Of a stretch of DNA of 55,884 nucleotides, positions 1-8,965 are shown piece by piece. How positions within the stretch are numbered: position 1 is the first letter of the stretch; every line of letters begins with the position of its first letter. The DNA lies in the NCBI GenBank assembly GCA_047921455.1, contig JBLRWC010000016.1:1-55884 (forward strand), in the 5' to 3' direction. The DNA is from XN24 sp047921455 (GTDB taxonomy: Bacteria; Pseudomonadota; Gammaproteobacteria; Steroidobacterales; XN24). The position numbers and the translations under genes are program-made. The notes beneath the pieces are model-generated. The model saw only the letters and a program-made list of their open reading frames with translations, had not been told where the DNA came from and did no database searches.

Positions 1-4
1 AACG

Positions 5-2035
5 TTACGCCAGAATCCTAAGAAAACCTTTCTCGTCAAGCACCTCAACACCGAGTTGCTGCGCCTTCTTGAGTTTCGATCCCGGATCCGCGCCGACAAC
101 GACATAATTGGTCTTTGCCGATACGCTACCGGTTACTTTGCCCCCGGCTTTTTCCACCCGTGCGCGCGCTTCTTCTCGCGTCATGGAGTCAAGGCTGCCC
201 GTCAGCACAAATGTCTTGCCAGCCAAGTGAAGGTCGGCAGCATCGTTGCGGCGTTCGACCGGCCAATTTACCCCTTGTTCCCGCAACGAACGAATCACTG
301 CCATATTGTCGGGCTGTCCGAAAAACTCGTGTACGTGCTGCGCAACAACCGGGCCCACATCCGGAACGGCTTCAAGCTCCTCCTGGTCGGCCTCTGCAAT
401 GGCATCAATATCACCAAAGTGGCGCGCCAGATTGGTGGCAGTCGCTTCACCGACCTCGGGAATACCAAGCGCAAACAAAAATTTCGGCAGCGTCGTTCTC
501 TTGCTTTTTTCGATGGCAGCCACGAGGTTCTCCGCGGACTTTTCGCCCATGCGCGTCAGCCCCGACAATTGCTCAGTAGTGAGCATGTAGATATCCGCCG
601 GTGTCTTGATTTGCCGGCCTTGTACGCCGTTCTCCACTAGCTGTTCCACCATTTTTGCGCCCAGCCCCTCGATATCCAGGGCGCGCCGGGAAGCGAAATG
701 GCGCAGCTTTTCCTTGCGTTGCGCCGGACAGATCAAGCCGCCGGAGCACCTCGCGACCGCTTGTCCCTCGGGTCTTACCACATCAGAACCACATGCCGGG
801 CATTTCCGCGGCAGCTTGATACGGCGCGGCCTGCCGGTGCGTCGTTCCGCCACGACCCGAACTACCTCGGGAATCACATCACCGGCCCGACGCACAATCA
901 CAGTGTCGCCAATGCGAACATCCTTGCGCTCGATTTCGTCGACGTTATGCAGCGTTGCATTACTTACGGTCACGCCTCCCACGAATACTGGTTCCAGCCT
1001 CGCGACGGGAGTCAAAGCTCCAGTTCGACCGACCTGGAAATCAACGCCACGCACCACCGTCATGACCTCCTGCGCGGGAAACTTGAACGCGATGGCCCAG
1101 CGTGGCGCCCGGGAAACAAATCCCAGCGCTTCCTGTAATTCTACGCGATCCACCTTGAAAACGACCCCATCGATTTCATAGGGAAGTGAATCTCGTTGTT
1201 GACTCACCTGGTCGTAATAGAACTGGCATCCTTCGGCGCCCATTACGACGTCAGTTAACGGCGATACACGGATCCCCCACTCTTTCAGGTGTTGCAGAAT
1301 TTCGCTATGCCGCGACGGTAGGTTTCCGTCTTCGAAGTACCCGACGCCATAGGCAAAAAATTCCAGTGGCCTGGATGCCGCGATGCGTGGATCAAGTTGC
1401 CGCAGTGTGCCCGCTGCCGCGTTCCTCGGATTGACAAAAGTTTTTGCGCCATCGTTGGCAAGGCGGGCGTTAAGCGCCGCAAAGCCCGCCTTTGGCATGA
1501 ACACCTCACCGCGCACTTCCAGTGTCGCCGGGTGGGCGTCGCCCCGCAGCTTAAGCGGGATAGTTTCGATGGTGCGAACGTTGTGGCTGATGTCTTCACC
1601 AGTTCGACCATCGCCACGGGTCGCACCGCGCACGAGTTTGCCGCCCTCATACAACAAACTGATGGCCATTCCGTCGAGCTTTGTCTCTGCGGAATATTCG
1701 AGCGGTTCATCCCGCTTCAACCGCTCTCGCGCGCGGCGGTCGAAAGCAACGAGTTCATCCGCAGAGAATGCGTTATCCAGCGAGAGCATCGGCATGAGGT
1801 GCTCGATCTCACGGAATCGATCCACCGGGGCACCCCCCACGCGCTGTGTCGGGGAGTCGCTCGTGCGGAGTTCGGGGTGGGCGGCCTCGAGTTCCTGTAA
1901 CTCGCGGAACATGCGGTCATACTCGATATCCGCGATCTCGGGATCATCCAGTACGTAGTAGCGGTAATTGTGATGTTCAAGCGATCGGTGCAGCTCCGCC
2001 GCGCGCGCTGCAGCCTGCTTATCCGGCGCAGTCAC
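5..2035 (-). CDS. ligA: NAD-dependent DNA ligase LigA
   Basis: Seals nicks during replication and repair, using NAD+ to adenylate the enzyme. The 676-residue length is normal for the family. An adenylation domain comes first, with the catalytic lysine in the KLDG motif (K119). An OB fold follows, then a four-cysteine zinc site (CPAC ... ARCSGG ... CP), helix-hairpin-helix repeats and a C-terminal BRCT domain (LAGKTFVLTGSLDSMTREEA onward). The start is GTG at 2035 and overlaps the zipA stop as GTGA, so translation is probably coupled. It is the last gene of smc-zipA-ligA, an order common in gammaproteobacteria. The stop lies four bases from the window edge, so the downstream gene is not seen. 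Confidence 0.98.
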   Translation of the reverse strand: MTAPDKQAAARAAELHRSLEHHNYRYYVLDDPEIADIEYDRMFRELQELEAAHPELRTSDSPTQRVGGAPVDRFREIEHLMPMLSLDNAFSADELVAFDRRARERLKRDEPLEYSAETKLDGMAISLLYEGGKLVRGATRGDGRTGEDISHNVRTIETIPLKLRGDAHPATLEVRGEVFMPKAGFAALNARLANDGAKTFVNPRNAAAGTLRQLDPRIAASRPLEFFAYGVGYFEDGNLPSRHSEILQHLKEWGIRVSPLTDVVMGAEGCQFYYDQVSQQRDSLPYEIDGVVFKVDRVELQEALGFVSRAPRWAIAFKFPAQEVMTVVRGVDFQVGRTGALTPVARLEPVFVGGVTVSNATLHNVDEIERKDVRIGDTVIVRRAGDVIPEVVRVVAERRTGRPRRIKLPRKCPACGSDVVRPEGQAVARCSGGLICPAQRKEKLRHFASRRALDIEGLGAKMVEQLVENGVQGRQIKTPADIYMLTTEQLSGLTRMGEKSAENLVAAIEKSKRTTLPKFLFALGIPEVGEATATNLARHFGDIDAIAEADQEELEAVPDVGPVVAQHVHEFFGQPDNMAVIRSLREQGVNWPVERRNDAADLHLAGKTFVLTGSLDSMTREEARARVEKAGGKVTGSVSAKTNYVVVGADPGSKLKKAQQLGVEVLDEKGFLRILA

Positions 2036-2754
2036 GAAAAGTCCCCGGCACCTCCGACGCCCGAGCTTGCGCTCAGCTTGCTACGCCGGTGATATTCGAC
2101 TACCTGCTCGCGCAACCACCCGGCCTGCTGCATGGTCAGCGCATTGCCCTTGTCGTCCAGGACATCCGCATCGAGACGTTCGGCGAGGCGGCGTGCGCAC
2201 ACAAACATTGCGTCCAGGGCCGCCAAAGGTTCCGGCGGGCCGGGCAGCACCATGAACATGGATACCCCGGGGCAACGCAGCTCGTGCATTTTTTCGATTT
2301 CAAAACTTCCCGGTTCAACGAGGCTGGCCACCAGGAATCGACTGCGGCGCCGTTCATCCAGCGCATGAAAGGCTCCGAACTTGCCAAACTCGAGGCCTTC
2401 GGAGGAAAACGCCTTGATAAGGCCGGTCCCGTCAAAGCCCTCAGGTTGCCGAGCACGCAGCCTCAAGGCGACGATAAGTTGATCTCCCTCGCGCGGCAAT
2501 TCGGGCGGTTCGATGTCCGCAGTGTCACTGTCCGCGTCGATCGCTTCAGCCAGCGGGTCGACGCCAAGCTTTATTTCCGGCAACGCTTCGTCGTCGACCG
2601 GCTGGTTGCTCCAGGAACCGCCTTGCCGGCCAAGCCCGGGTTCGCGGCGCTCGTCATCACCATGATCCCCGGAACGGTCACGCCTGCTCCATATGTAAAC
2701 CCCGATGATCAGGGCCACACCAATTGCCGTCAGTATCCAGCGAAGCTCGGGCAC
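2032..2754 (-). CDS. zipA: Cell division protein ZipA
   Basis: Membrane anchor for the FtsZ ring. It has 240 residues, short compared with the E. coli protein because the linker is reduced. One membrane segment at about residues 4-22 (LRWILTAIGVALIIGVYIW) is followed by a charged, flexible linker rich in R, D and G. The C-terminal part (about residues 100-235, beginning near EGDQLIVALRLRA) is the FtsZ-binding ZipA_C domain. It starts 17 bases after the smc stop and overlaps ligA by four bases. The family is essentially gammaproteobacterial, which supports the taxonomic call. Confidence 0.92.
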   Translation of the reverse strand: MPELRWILTAIGVALIIGVYIWSRRDRSGDHGDDERREPGLGRQGGSWSNQPVDDEALPEIKLGVDPLAEAIDADSDTADIEPPELPREGDQLIVALRLRARQPEGFDGTGLIKAFSSEGLEFGKFGAFHALDERRRSRFLVASLVEPGSFEIEKMHELRCPGVSMFMVLPGPPEPLAALDAMFVCARRLAERLDADVLDDKGNALTMQQAGWLREQVVEYHRRSKLSASSGVGGAGDFS

Positions 2755-2771
2755 GGCTCGTCTCCCTGCCG

Positions 2772-5700
2772 TCAGCCGGCGACCATCTGGACAGCCTCAT
2801 CGATGTCCACAGCAACCAGCCGTGAAACACCGGGCTCGTGCATGGTCACGCCAGTCAACTGTTTCACCATTTCCATGGTGGTCTTGTTGTGCGTAATGAT
2901 GATGAATTGCACTTTTTCAGACATCGCTCGGACTATATCGCAGAACCGGCCGACATTGGCGTCATCCAGCGGGGCATCGACCTCGTCAAGCATACAGAAT
3001 GGTGCGGGATTCAGCTGAAAAATGGCAAACACCAGCGCTACTGCGGTCAATGCTTTTTCGCCGCCAGACATGAGGTGAATCGTGCTGATTCGCTTACCCG
3101 GGGGCCGGGCCATTACGGTGACGCCAGCTTCCAGCAGGTCATCTGACTCGAGCTGCAAGTATCCATGCCCGCCGCCGAAGAGTCGCGGGAAAAGCTCCTG
3201 CATTCCCACGTTCACCCGGTCAAAAGTTTCCTTGAAACGGCTGCGTGTCTCGCGATCGATTCTGCGGATCGCATTTTCTAGGGTGTTTAGCGCATCGTTG
3301 AGATCGGTGAGCTGAGCATCAAGGTAGTTCTTTCGTTCCGTCTGCTCTTTCAGTTCATCGATGGAAGCCAGGTTAATGGGCCCAAGCCGCTCGATGCGCG
3401 CGGCCAGCTGAGCGAGACGATCATCCCAACTTGCTACTTCGGCCTCGCCTGGCAGTTCGTTACGCACGGATTCGAGATCAAAGCCGGTAGCCGAAAACTG
3501 CTCGATTGCCGTCTGTAGCCTGACTGTGACTTCACGCGCTGTCAGGCGCAGCGTCTCGAGTTCCTCCCGGGCATGGTCCACGGCCCGTTGCCGTACTGTG
3601 CATTGCTCCTGGAGGTCGCGCATTTCAGCCTCGACGCCCTGGACTTTGCGCCGAGCTGCCGCAAGAGATTCTTCGACCTGGACCCGCTGAGCCAGCAGCG
3701 CGTCCAATGCACGCTGGCGCTCGGCAAGTGGCTCGATAGCGGCCTCGAGCTGCCGCTCAAGTTCATTTTTTCGTGCCGAGAAGCGCGTCATCTGTTCCTG
3801 GAAGCGTTGCATGCTCAGGCCTGCCGAATCCAGGCTGGAGCGCCTCGACTCCACGCGAATGGCGATTTCCTGTGCTGCAGCCCGGTCAGTGCGGGCTCGC
3901 TCTCGCGCTTCTTGTAAGGCCGCCAGCAAACTTGCCCGCTCCGCCTCCAGGGCTCGTCGCCGCTCCTCGAAGCTGCTCATCAGCTCGATGCCTTCCTGGA
4001 GCCGTGCCCGGCTTGTGCGGATCGCATCATCGGCTTCGCCTAACTGGGCCTCGATTTCGCCAGCCTCGCGGTCAAGCGCTTGCCGTCGGCTGGCCGCCTG
4101 CTCCATGCGTGAGCGCGCGGTCTGGAGCGTAGCCTGCAAACCCGCTGCGGTCCGATGCGCTTCCGCAGCCTGTTGCCTGACTTCATCCCGAGACGCCTCG
4201 AGCATCCCGAGCCGGGCGCGGACTTCCTCGTGGCGGGCGGCCAGTTCTTCGACCTCGTAAGCGGCGCCGCCAATCGAGGCGCGCAATTCGCGAATCTCTT
4301 GCTCGCGAGCCAGTACACCGGCATGCGGATCATCGGCCCGGTTCACGCGCAGCCAGTTAGGTCCAAGCCAGATGCCGTCGCGGGTAATCACCGACTCTGA
4401 CGTACTCAGCGCACGGCGCTTCGCCAGCGCCGCACCAAGGTCCTCGACGGCATGCACACCGCGCAACAGGGCCGTGGCAGCCGGCACGCCCTCGACGTGG
4501 TGCGCCAGCATGGCCGCATCGGTCGGCTCGGCCTCCATGGCGGCCAGCTCGAGAAAGCTTGCGGCGCCCTGCGTCAGGCTATCCAGCGCAGTGGCTACCT
4601 CATCGAGCCCGTCGACGCACACGGCTTCAAGGTAGTCACCCAGCACGGTTTCGACAGCGCGCTCCCAGCCAGGTGCGACCGACAACCGTTCCGCGAGGCG
4701 CGGCCGTTCGGCCAGGCCCTGGCCGTCCAGCCATTCACCGACCTGATCGCCACGCCGACCTAATGCAGCCTGCTGCAATGCCTCCAGGGATGCCAGTGTG
4801 CCGCGCAACGTCTGCAGTTCGCTGCGGCCCTCATCGAGCTGAGCCACGAGTTGCTGATCCTGTTCACGCAGCGCCATGATTTCGTCGCGCACCGCAACGT
4901 CACGCTTTTGCGTGTCCTGCTCCAGTTCGCGGGCGCGCTCCAGCTCCAGCGCCAGCGCGTCGAGATCCTGTTCGCCGGCCGTGACCGCCAACTGCGTGCG
5001 TTCTTCTTCCAGGCGGCGGCGGCGTTCGGCGAGCCGCGTCACTTGGCCGTCGAGTTGTTCGATCCTGGCGCGCTCGACCTCCACGGTCTCCCGCGCGTCG
5101 CTCGCCTCCCGATTGAATCCCTCCCAGCCATTCTGCCAATCCTGCATAGCCTGTTCAGCGCTACGCAGCGCTTCGGCCGAAGCCGCCTCGGCACTGCGCG
5201 CAGCCTCGAGCTCCGGTCCCAGCGTGCCCAGCACCCGATTAAGTTCAGTCAGCAGGTCCGAATCACGCTCGATGTGGTGACGTATATCCACAATGCCCTG
5301 CTCGGATTGCTCGAGTTCCTGCTCCTGCCTGTGGCGCAGATCCTTGGCATGTTGGATGGATTGCTCCAATCGTGCGATTTCGGCGCCGGTGCGGTAATAA
5401 TCGCCCTGGATGGCATTTAGCGCCTCGCCATCTTCGCTGTGCCGCTCACGCGCCGCCGCCAGTCCCGCCTCGACGCGCCGCAGCTCCGCGACTGCCGCCT
5501 GGAGGCCGGTTTCGCGTTCGCCCAGCGCAGCTTTCTGGATGGTTTCTTCCTGCTCCAGCCCGGCCAGTCGCAACACCAGCAGCTCGGCCTCGAGCCGACG
5601 TTCCTCGGCCTTCATTTCACGGTAGCGCTCAGCGGTCCGGGCCTGGCGCTGCAGGTGCCGGATATGTTTCTCGACCTCCTCACGCAGGTCGTTGAGGCGG

Positions 5701-6275
5701 TCCAGGTTTTCGCGCGTATGACGAATGCGGGTCTCGGTTTCGCGCCGTCGTTCCTTGTACTTGGAGATGCCGGCAGCCTCCTCCAGGTACATGCGCAGCT
5801 CTTCCGGTTTGGCCTCGATCAGGCGGGAAATCATGCCCTGCTCGATGATCGCGTAACTGCGCGGCCCGAGACCGGTACCCAAAAATAAGCCGGTGATGTC
5901 CTTGCGGCGACACCGCGCGCCGTTCAGGAAATAATTCGAAGTACCGTCGCGCGACAACACGCGGCGCGCCGAGATCTCGGCAAAACTCGCATATTGCCCG
6001 CCCGCCGCGCCATCCGCGTTGTCGAACACCAGCTCGATGGACGCGGACCCGACCGGCTTGCGGGCGCTGGAGCCATTGAAAATGACGTCGGTCATCGAAT
6101 CGCCGCGCAGGTGCTTGGCGGAACTCTCGCCCATGACCCAGCGAACCGCATCGATCACATTGGACTTGCCGCAGCCGTTCGGCCCGACGACGCCGATCAG
6201 ATTGCTTGGAAATCGGATTGTGGTCGGATCGACAAACGATTTGAAGCCGGCCAGCTTGATCTTGCTGAGACGCAT
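2772..6275 (-). CDS. smc: Chromosome segregation protein SMC
   Basis: ATPase of the SMC-ScpAB condensin, which organises and segregates the chromosome. The 1167-residue length is typical. The N-terminal head carries Walker A GPNGCGKS at residues 31-38. Two long E/R/A/L-rich coiled coils flank a hinge at roughly residues 500-640. The C-terminal head has the ABC signature LMSGGEKALTA and Walker B FCMLDEVDAPLDD. This is a true SMC rather than MukB. The start ATG (MRLSKIKLAGFKSFVDP) is the conserved family start. It is the first gene of the smc-zipA-ligA unit and is divergent from queF. Its upstream region contains the inverted repeat listed at 6292-6346. Confidence 0.98.
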   Translation of the reverse strand: MRLSKIKLAGFKSFVDPTTIRFPSNLIGVVGPNGCGKSNVIDAVRWVMGESSAKHLRGDSMTDVIFNGSSARKPVGSASIELVFDNADGAAGGQYASFAEISARRVLSRDGTSNYFLNGARCRRKDITGLFLGTGLGPRSYAIIEQGMISRLIEAKPEELRMYLEEAAGISKYKERRRETETRIRHTRENLDRLNDLREEVEKHIRHLQRQARTAERYREMKAEERRLEAELLVLRLAGLEQEETIQKAALGERETGLQAAVAELRRVEAGLAAARERHSEDGEALNAIQGDYYRTGAEIARLEQSIQHAKDLRHRQEQELEQSEQGIVDIRHHIERDSDLLTELNRVLGTLGPELEAARSAEAASAEALRSAEQAMQDWQNGWEGFNREASDARETVEVERARIEQLDGQVTRLAERRRRLEEERTQLAVTAGEQDLDALALELERARELEQDTQKRDVAVRDEIMALREQDQQLVAQLDEGRSELQTLRGTLASLEALQQAALGRRGDQVGEWLDGQGLAERPRLAERLSVAPGWERAVETVLGDYLEAVCVDGLDEVATALDSLTQGAASFLELAAMEAEPTDAAMLAHHVEGVPAATALLRGVHAVEDLGAALAKRRALSTSESVITRDGIWLGPNWLRVNRADDPHAGVLAREQEIRELRASIGGAAYEVEELAARHEEVRARLGMLEASRDEVRQQAAEAHRTAAGLQATLQTARSRMEQAASRRQALDREAGEIEAQLGEADDAIRTSRARLQEGIELMSSFEERRRALEAERASLLAALQEARERARTDRAAAQEIAIRVESRRSSLDSAGLSMQRFQEQMTRFSARKNELERQLEAAIEPLAERQRALDALLAQRVQVEESLAAARRKVQGVEAEMRDLQEQCTVRQRAVDHAREELETLRLTAREVTVRLQTAIEQFSATGFDLESVRNELPGEAEVASWDDRLAQLAARIERLGPINLASIDELKEQTERKNYLDAQLTDLNDALNTLENAIRRIDRETRSRFKETFDRVNVGMQELFPRLFGGGHGYLQLESDDLLEAGVTVMARPPGKRISTIHLMSGGEKALTAVALVFAIFQLNPAPFCMLDEVDAPLDDANVGRFCDIVRAMSEKVQFIIITHNKTTMEMVKQLTGVTMHEPGVSRLVAVDIDEAVQMVAG

Positions 6276-6291
6276 GCAGATGGCATTCCGG

Positions 6292-6346
6292 GGGGATTTA
6301 CAGGGTGGGTGAACAAGTTAAGCAGGCTAGTGTAAAGTAAATCCCC
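6292..6346. repeat. 10-bp inverted repeat in the smc/queF divergent region
   Basis: GGGGATTTAC (6292-6301) and its exact reverse complement GTAAATCCCC (6337-6346) are separated by 35 bases, which include the possible smc promoter -10. The arms are too far apart for an ordinary terminator and no T-run follows. A repressor or DNA-looping site, or a long-loop RNA structure in one of the leaders, are possible readings. No known riboswitch pattern was recognised. Confidence 0.6.
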
Positions 6347-6356
6347 TTGTTTTCCA
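6329..6356 (-). promoter_or_regulatory. Possible sigma-70 promoter for smc
   Basis: Reading the minus strand, a TGGAAA hexamer (6356-6351) is followed after 16 bases by TACACT (6334-6329); each matches consensus in four of six positions. Transcription would begin near 6321, giving a leader of about 46 bases. This is a weak match and an inference only. Confidence 0.3.
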
Positions 6357-6414
6357 CTCGTTGCACCGTCCGGGCCAGTGGTCCGCGGCGGCATCCCGTA
6401 AAAGGAGTATTGAC

Positions 6415-6828
6415 TTGCCAGAATTGCGCGCGCTGGGCGCCGTGACCGAGCCCAACCGGGAGCTCGAGACGTTCCCCAATCCCGCCCCGGAGAACGATTA
6501 TGCGATCCGCATTCGCATCCCGGAGTTTACCTGCCTGTGTCCGAAGACGGGCCAGCCGGATTTTGCGGAAATTCTCGTCGAATACGTGCCCGACGAGCGC
6601 TGCCTGGAGCTCAAGTCGCTCAAGCTCTACATGTGGAGTTTCCGCAACGAAGGAGCATTTCACGAGGCCGTAACCAACCAGATGCTGGCCGACCTGCGTG
6701 ACCGCCTCGAGCCCCGCTTCATCCGGATCGCTGCCGAGTTCAATGTTCGCGGCGGCCTGTACACATCGGTAGTGGCAGAACATAAAAAGTCGGGCTGGGA
6801 ACCACCGCCACCAGTCGAATTGCCATGA
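6415..6828 (+). CDS. queF: NADPH-dependent preQ0 reductase QueF (unimodular type)
   Basis: Reduces 7-cyano-7-deazaguanine to preQ1 in queuosine tRNA modification, in the cytoplasm. The 137 residues carry all family marks: FTCLCPKTGQPDF with the thioimide-forming cysteine C42 and D49, the NADPH-binding motif ELKSLKLY at residues 65-72, and FRNEGAFHE. This is the short Bacillus-like form, not the long E. coli type. I chose TTG at 6415 because AAAGGAG (6401-6407) lies seven bases upstream. An in-frame TTG at 6361 would add 18 residues unlike the family. It stands alone, divergent from smc. Confidence 0.95.
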   Translation: MPELRALGAVTEPNRELETFPNPAPENDYAIRIRIPEFTCLCPKTGQPDFAEILVEYVPDERCLELKSLKLYMWSFRNEGAFHEAVTNQMLADLRDRLEPRFIRIAAEFNVRGGLYTSVVAEHKKSGWEPPPPVELP

Positions 6829-6883
6829 CCCCTACAAAACCCGCGAATCAGTTCCCAGCGGGGCTGGACTCCGGGCACGAAAC

Positions 6884-6897
6884 GGGCTAAAAAGCCC
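6884..6897 (+). terminator. Small hairpin after queF, weak terminator candidate
   Basis: GGGCT (6884-6888), loop AAAA, AGCCC (6893-6897). It is followed by AGCTTGATAT without a real T-run, so termination would be inefficient or factor-dependent. A second small hairpin, CCAGC/GCTGG, lies just upstream near 6855-6867. Confidence 0.3.
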
Positions 6898-6987
6898 AGC
6901 TTGATATCATTGGCCGTCGTAGCCTGTGCGGGGATACGACCGGCCGTTGCAAAAGACCAGGATGCAGCCATCCGACGGGAGGCACAA

Positions 6988-7926
6988 ATGCCCGCGACCA
7001 AAAGCAGCAAGAAGAAATCGGCCGCTACCAAGCCCAAGGGCGCCAAGGCCGTGACGCGCAACAAGGACACTACGAAAAAGGCGCCTGCTGCCAAGAAAAA
7101 GGCCGCGGCAAAAAAAACCGCAGCCAGGAAACCCACTGTGAAAAAAGCTCCAGCCAGGAAGGCGTCCGTGAAGAAATCAACTGCCAAAAAAGCACCAGCG
7201 AAGAAAACCCCGGCGAAAAAAACCGCGGCCAAGAAGGCGGCGACGCGGAAAACCCCAGTGAAAAAAGCTGCCGCGAAGAAACCCGTCGCCAAAAAAGCGG
7301 CTGCAAAGAAGCCAGCGGCCAAGAAAGCTGCGGCAAAAAAGCCGATCGCCAGGACAGCTCCAGCCAAGAAAGTCGCTGCGAAGAAGCCGGCGGCCAAAAA
7401 AACCGCCGCCCGCGACAAAGTTGCGACGACGAAAGCGCTGGCCAGGAAAAAGCCGCTGGCTGTAAACCCGGATCGGCCGGAGCCAAGCTTCGGGTTTTCG
7501 GGGCCGCTGAAAAGCTTCAAGCCTTATCAACCTGCGCCGCTCGAGGAATACATGAGCGACGCCATGCTCGAGCATTTCCGCAAAATCCTTAATACCTGGA
7601 AGCAGGAGCTCATGGAGGAAGTGGACCGCACCATGCACCACATGAAGGACGAGGCGGCCAACTTCCCGGATCCCAATGATCGCGCCACCCAGGAATCGGA
7701 GTTCGGTCTCGAGCTGCGCACGCGTGACCGTGAGCGCAAGCTCCTCAAAAAGATCGAGCAGGCCTTGTCCCGCATCGACGATGGCAGCTACGGCTTCTGC
7801 TCCGAGACCGGCGAGGAGATCGGCTTGCGCCGCCTGGAGGCGCGCCCGGTAGCAACGCTGACCGTGGAGGCCCAGGAGCGTCGCGAACTTGCGGAAAAAC
7901 AGTACCGGGACCGGGACGACCGCTGA
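6988..7926 (+). CDS. dksA: DksA-type RNA polymerase factor with histone H1-like N-terminal tail
   Basis: Secondary-channel regulator of RNA polymerase that works with ppGpp in the stringent response. Of 312 residues, about 1-160 form a tail of K/A/P repeats (AKKAAAKKP units) resembling eukaryotic H1 or bacterial H1-like proteins. Residues about 165-312 are the DksA core, with the coiled-coil tip FPDPNDRATQE (D228, D231, A233). The zinc site is degenerate: the four cysteine positions read C271, T274, T292 and A295. The ATG at 6988 is preceded by GGGAGG five bases away; an upstream in-frame start at 6901 lacks such a site. Lys-rich tails on DksA are known in Xanthomonas relatives as I recall. 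gluQ follows, as in E. coli. Confidence 0.9.
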   Translation: MPATKSSKKKSAATKPKGAKAVTRNKDTTKKAPAAKKKAAAKKTAARKPTVKKAPARKASVKKSTAKKAPAKKTPAKKTAAKKAATRKTPVKKAAAKKPVAKKAAAKKPAAKKAAAKKPIARTAPAKKVAAKKPAAKKTAARDKVATTKALARKKPLAVNPDRPEPSFGFSGPLKSFKPYQPAPLEEYMSDAMLEHFRKILNTWKQELMEEVDRTMHHMKDEAANFPDPNDRATQESEFGLELRTRDRERKLLKKIEQALSRIDDGSYGFCSETGEEIGLRRLEARPVATLTVEAQERRELAEKQYRDRDDR

Positions 7927-7930
7927 TTCC

Positions 7931-8866
7931 TTGCCGTCGTCCACCGGCCCGCTGAGCTCGCCTGGAGACCATTACCGGGGGCGCTTCGCCCCTTCGCCGA
8001 CCGGTCCGCTGCATTTCGGCTCGCTGCTTGCGGCTGTGGGCAGTTGGCTTGATGCCCGGGCCGCGGGCGGTGCATGGCTGCTGCGGGTGGAAGACCTGGA
8101 TCCGCCCCGCGAACCCCCGGCTGCCGCCGGTGAAATTCTTCGCGCGCTGGAGGCCTTCGGGCTCTGGTGGGATGGGGAGGTAATGTTCCAGAGTCGGCGC
8201 CAGGATGCCTACCGGGAGGCCCTGGCGACGCTGGCCGCCGCCGGCTGGACTTACCCCTGCGACTGCAGTCGCAAAGACATTGAAACGGCCAACCGGCAAC
8301 GCGGCCGACCGGGCGTGAGAATCTATCCCGGTACCTGTCGTCATCGGCCCGTTGCGGCGGCCGGCGCCAGCCAGATCATCCGGATACGCGTACCCGCCGA
8401 AGTGCTGGCATTCGACGACCGGCTCCAGGGGTGCTGCAGCCAGGACCTGCGCAACAAAGTGGGCGATTTCGTGCTGCGCCGGCGGGAGGGGTATATCGCG
8501 TACCAGCTCGCAGTGGTCGTGGACGACCACTTCCAGGGCGTGACCGACGTGGTGCGCGGCACAGACCTGCTCGACTCGACACCGCGACAATTGCTGCTCC
8601 AGCGCCGGCTGGGCTATCCGGCGCCCCGGTATATGCACCTGCCGGTCGTGACGCGACCGGACGGCGAGAAACTCAGTAAACAGACCGGTGCAACCGCGGT
8701 CGCGGTGCGCGACGCACCACGGCTGGCCTGGCAAGCCCTGGTCTCACTGCAGCATGAGCCACCCCCGGATTTACGCGGTGCGCCACCTGCACAACTGTGG
8801 GCCTGGGCAATCGAGCAATGGCAGCCTCGCCGCCTGGCGGGCGTCCGTAGTATTCCCGAGCCCTGA
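7931..8866 (+). CDS. gluQ: Glutamyl-queuosine tRNA(Asp) synthetase GluQ
   Basis: Attaches glutamate to queuosine in the anticodon of tRNA(Asp). It is a paralogue of the GluRS catalytic domain that lacks the anticodon-binding domain. It has the HIGH-like segment GRFAPSPTGPLHFGSL (residues 17-32), the KLSKQ motif in place of KMSKS, and a zinc-type cluster CDC ... YPGTC. TTG at 7931 gives 311 residues, starting four bases after dksA ends; TTG at 7889 inside dksA is the alternative. Neither has a convincing ribosome site, so coupling to dksA is likely. Its substrate depends on the queuosine pathway that queF serves a few genes upstream. Confidence 0.92.
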   Translation: MPSSTGPLSSPGDHYRGRFAPSPTGPLHFGSLLAAVGSWLDARAAGGAWLLRVEDLDPPREPPAAAGEILRALEAFGLWWDGEVMFQSRRQDAYREALATLAAAGWTYPCDCSRKDIETANRQRGRPGVRIYPGTCRHRPVAAAGASQIIRIRVPAEVLAFDDRLQGCCSQDLRNKVGDFVLRRREGYIAYQLAVVVDDHFQGVTDVVRGTDLLDSTPRQLLLQRRLGYPAPRYMHLPVVTRPDGEKLSKQTGATAVAVRDAPRLAWQALVSLQHEPPPDLRGAPPAQLWAWAIEQWQPRRLAGVRSIPEP

Positions 8867-8871
8867 ATACT

Positions 8872-8899
8872 TTGGCTGCGGTGCAAAATAGATTATCGT
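8872..8899 (+). promoter_or_regulatory. Possible phaR promoter with PhaR-like operator
   Basis: TTGGCT (8872-8877), a 16-base spacer, then TATCGT (8894-8899), each four of six to consensus. The spacer contains CTGC-GGT-GCAA (8876-8886), a TGC/GCA dyad like the sites I recall for PhaR in Paracoccus. Autorepression of phaR is a reasonable inference. Confidence 0.4.
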
Positions 8900-8965
8900 A
8901 GGCATTAACTGAAGGCGCTCTTCCGCCCTTGAGCGTCATGGCACGACCACGAATGGAAGCACGTT

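Noticed and set aside
6276..6414. preQ1 riboswitch before queF
   Set aside because: Looked for because queF is often preQ1-regulated, but the compact pseudoknot pattern is not present; only the 10-bp inverted repeat is seen.
6660..7520. Minus-strand frame whose product looks like a membrane protein (repeated FFAAAFLAAGF units)
   Set aside because: It is the complement of the lysine/alanine codon repeats of dksA; the hydrophobic look comes from reading AAG/AAA as CTT/TTT.
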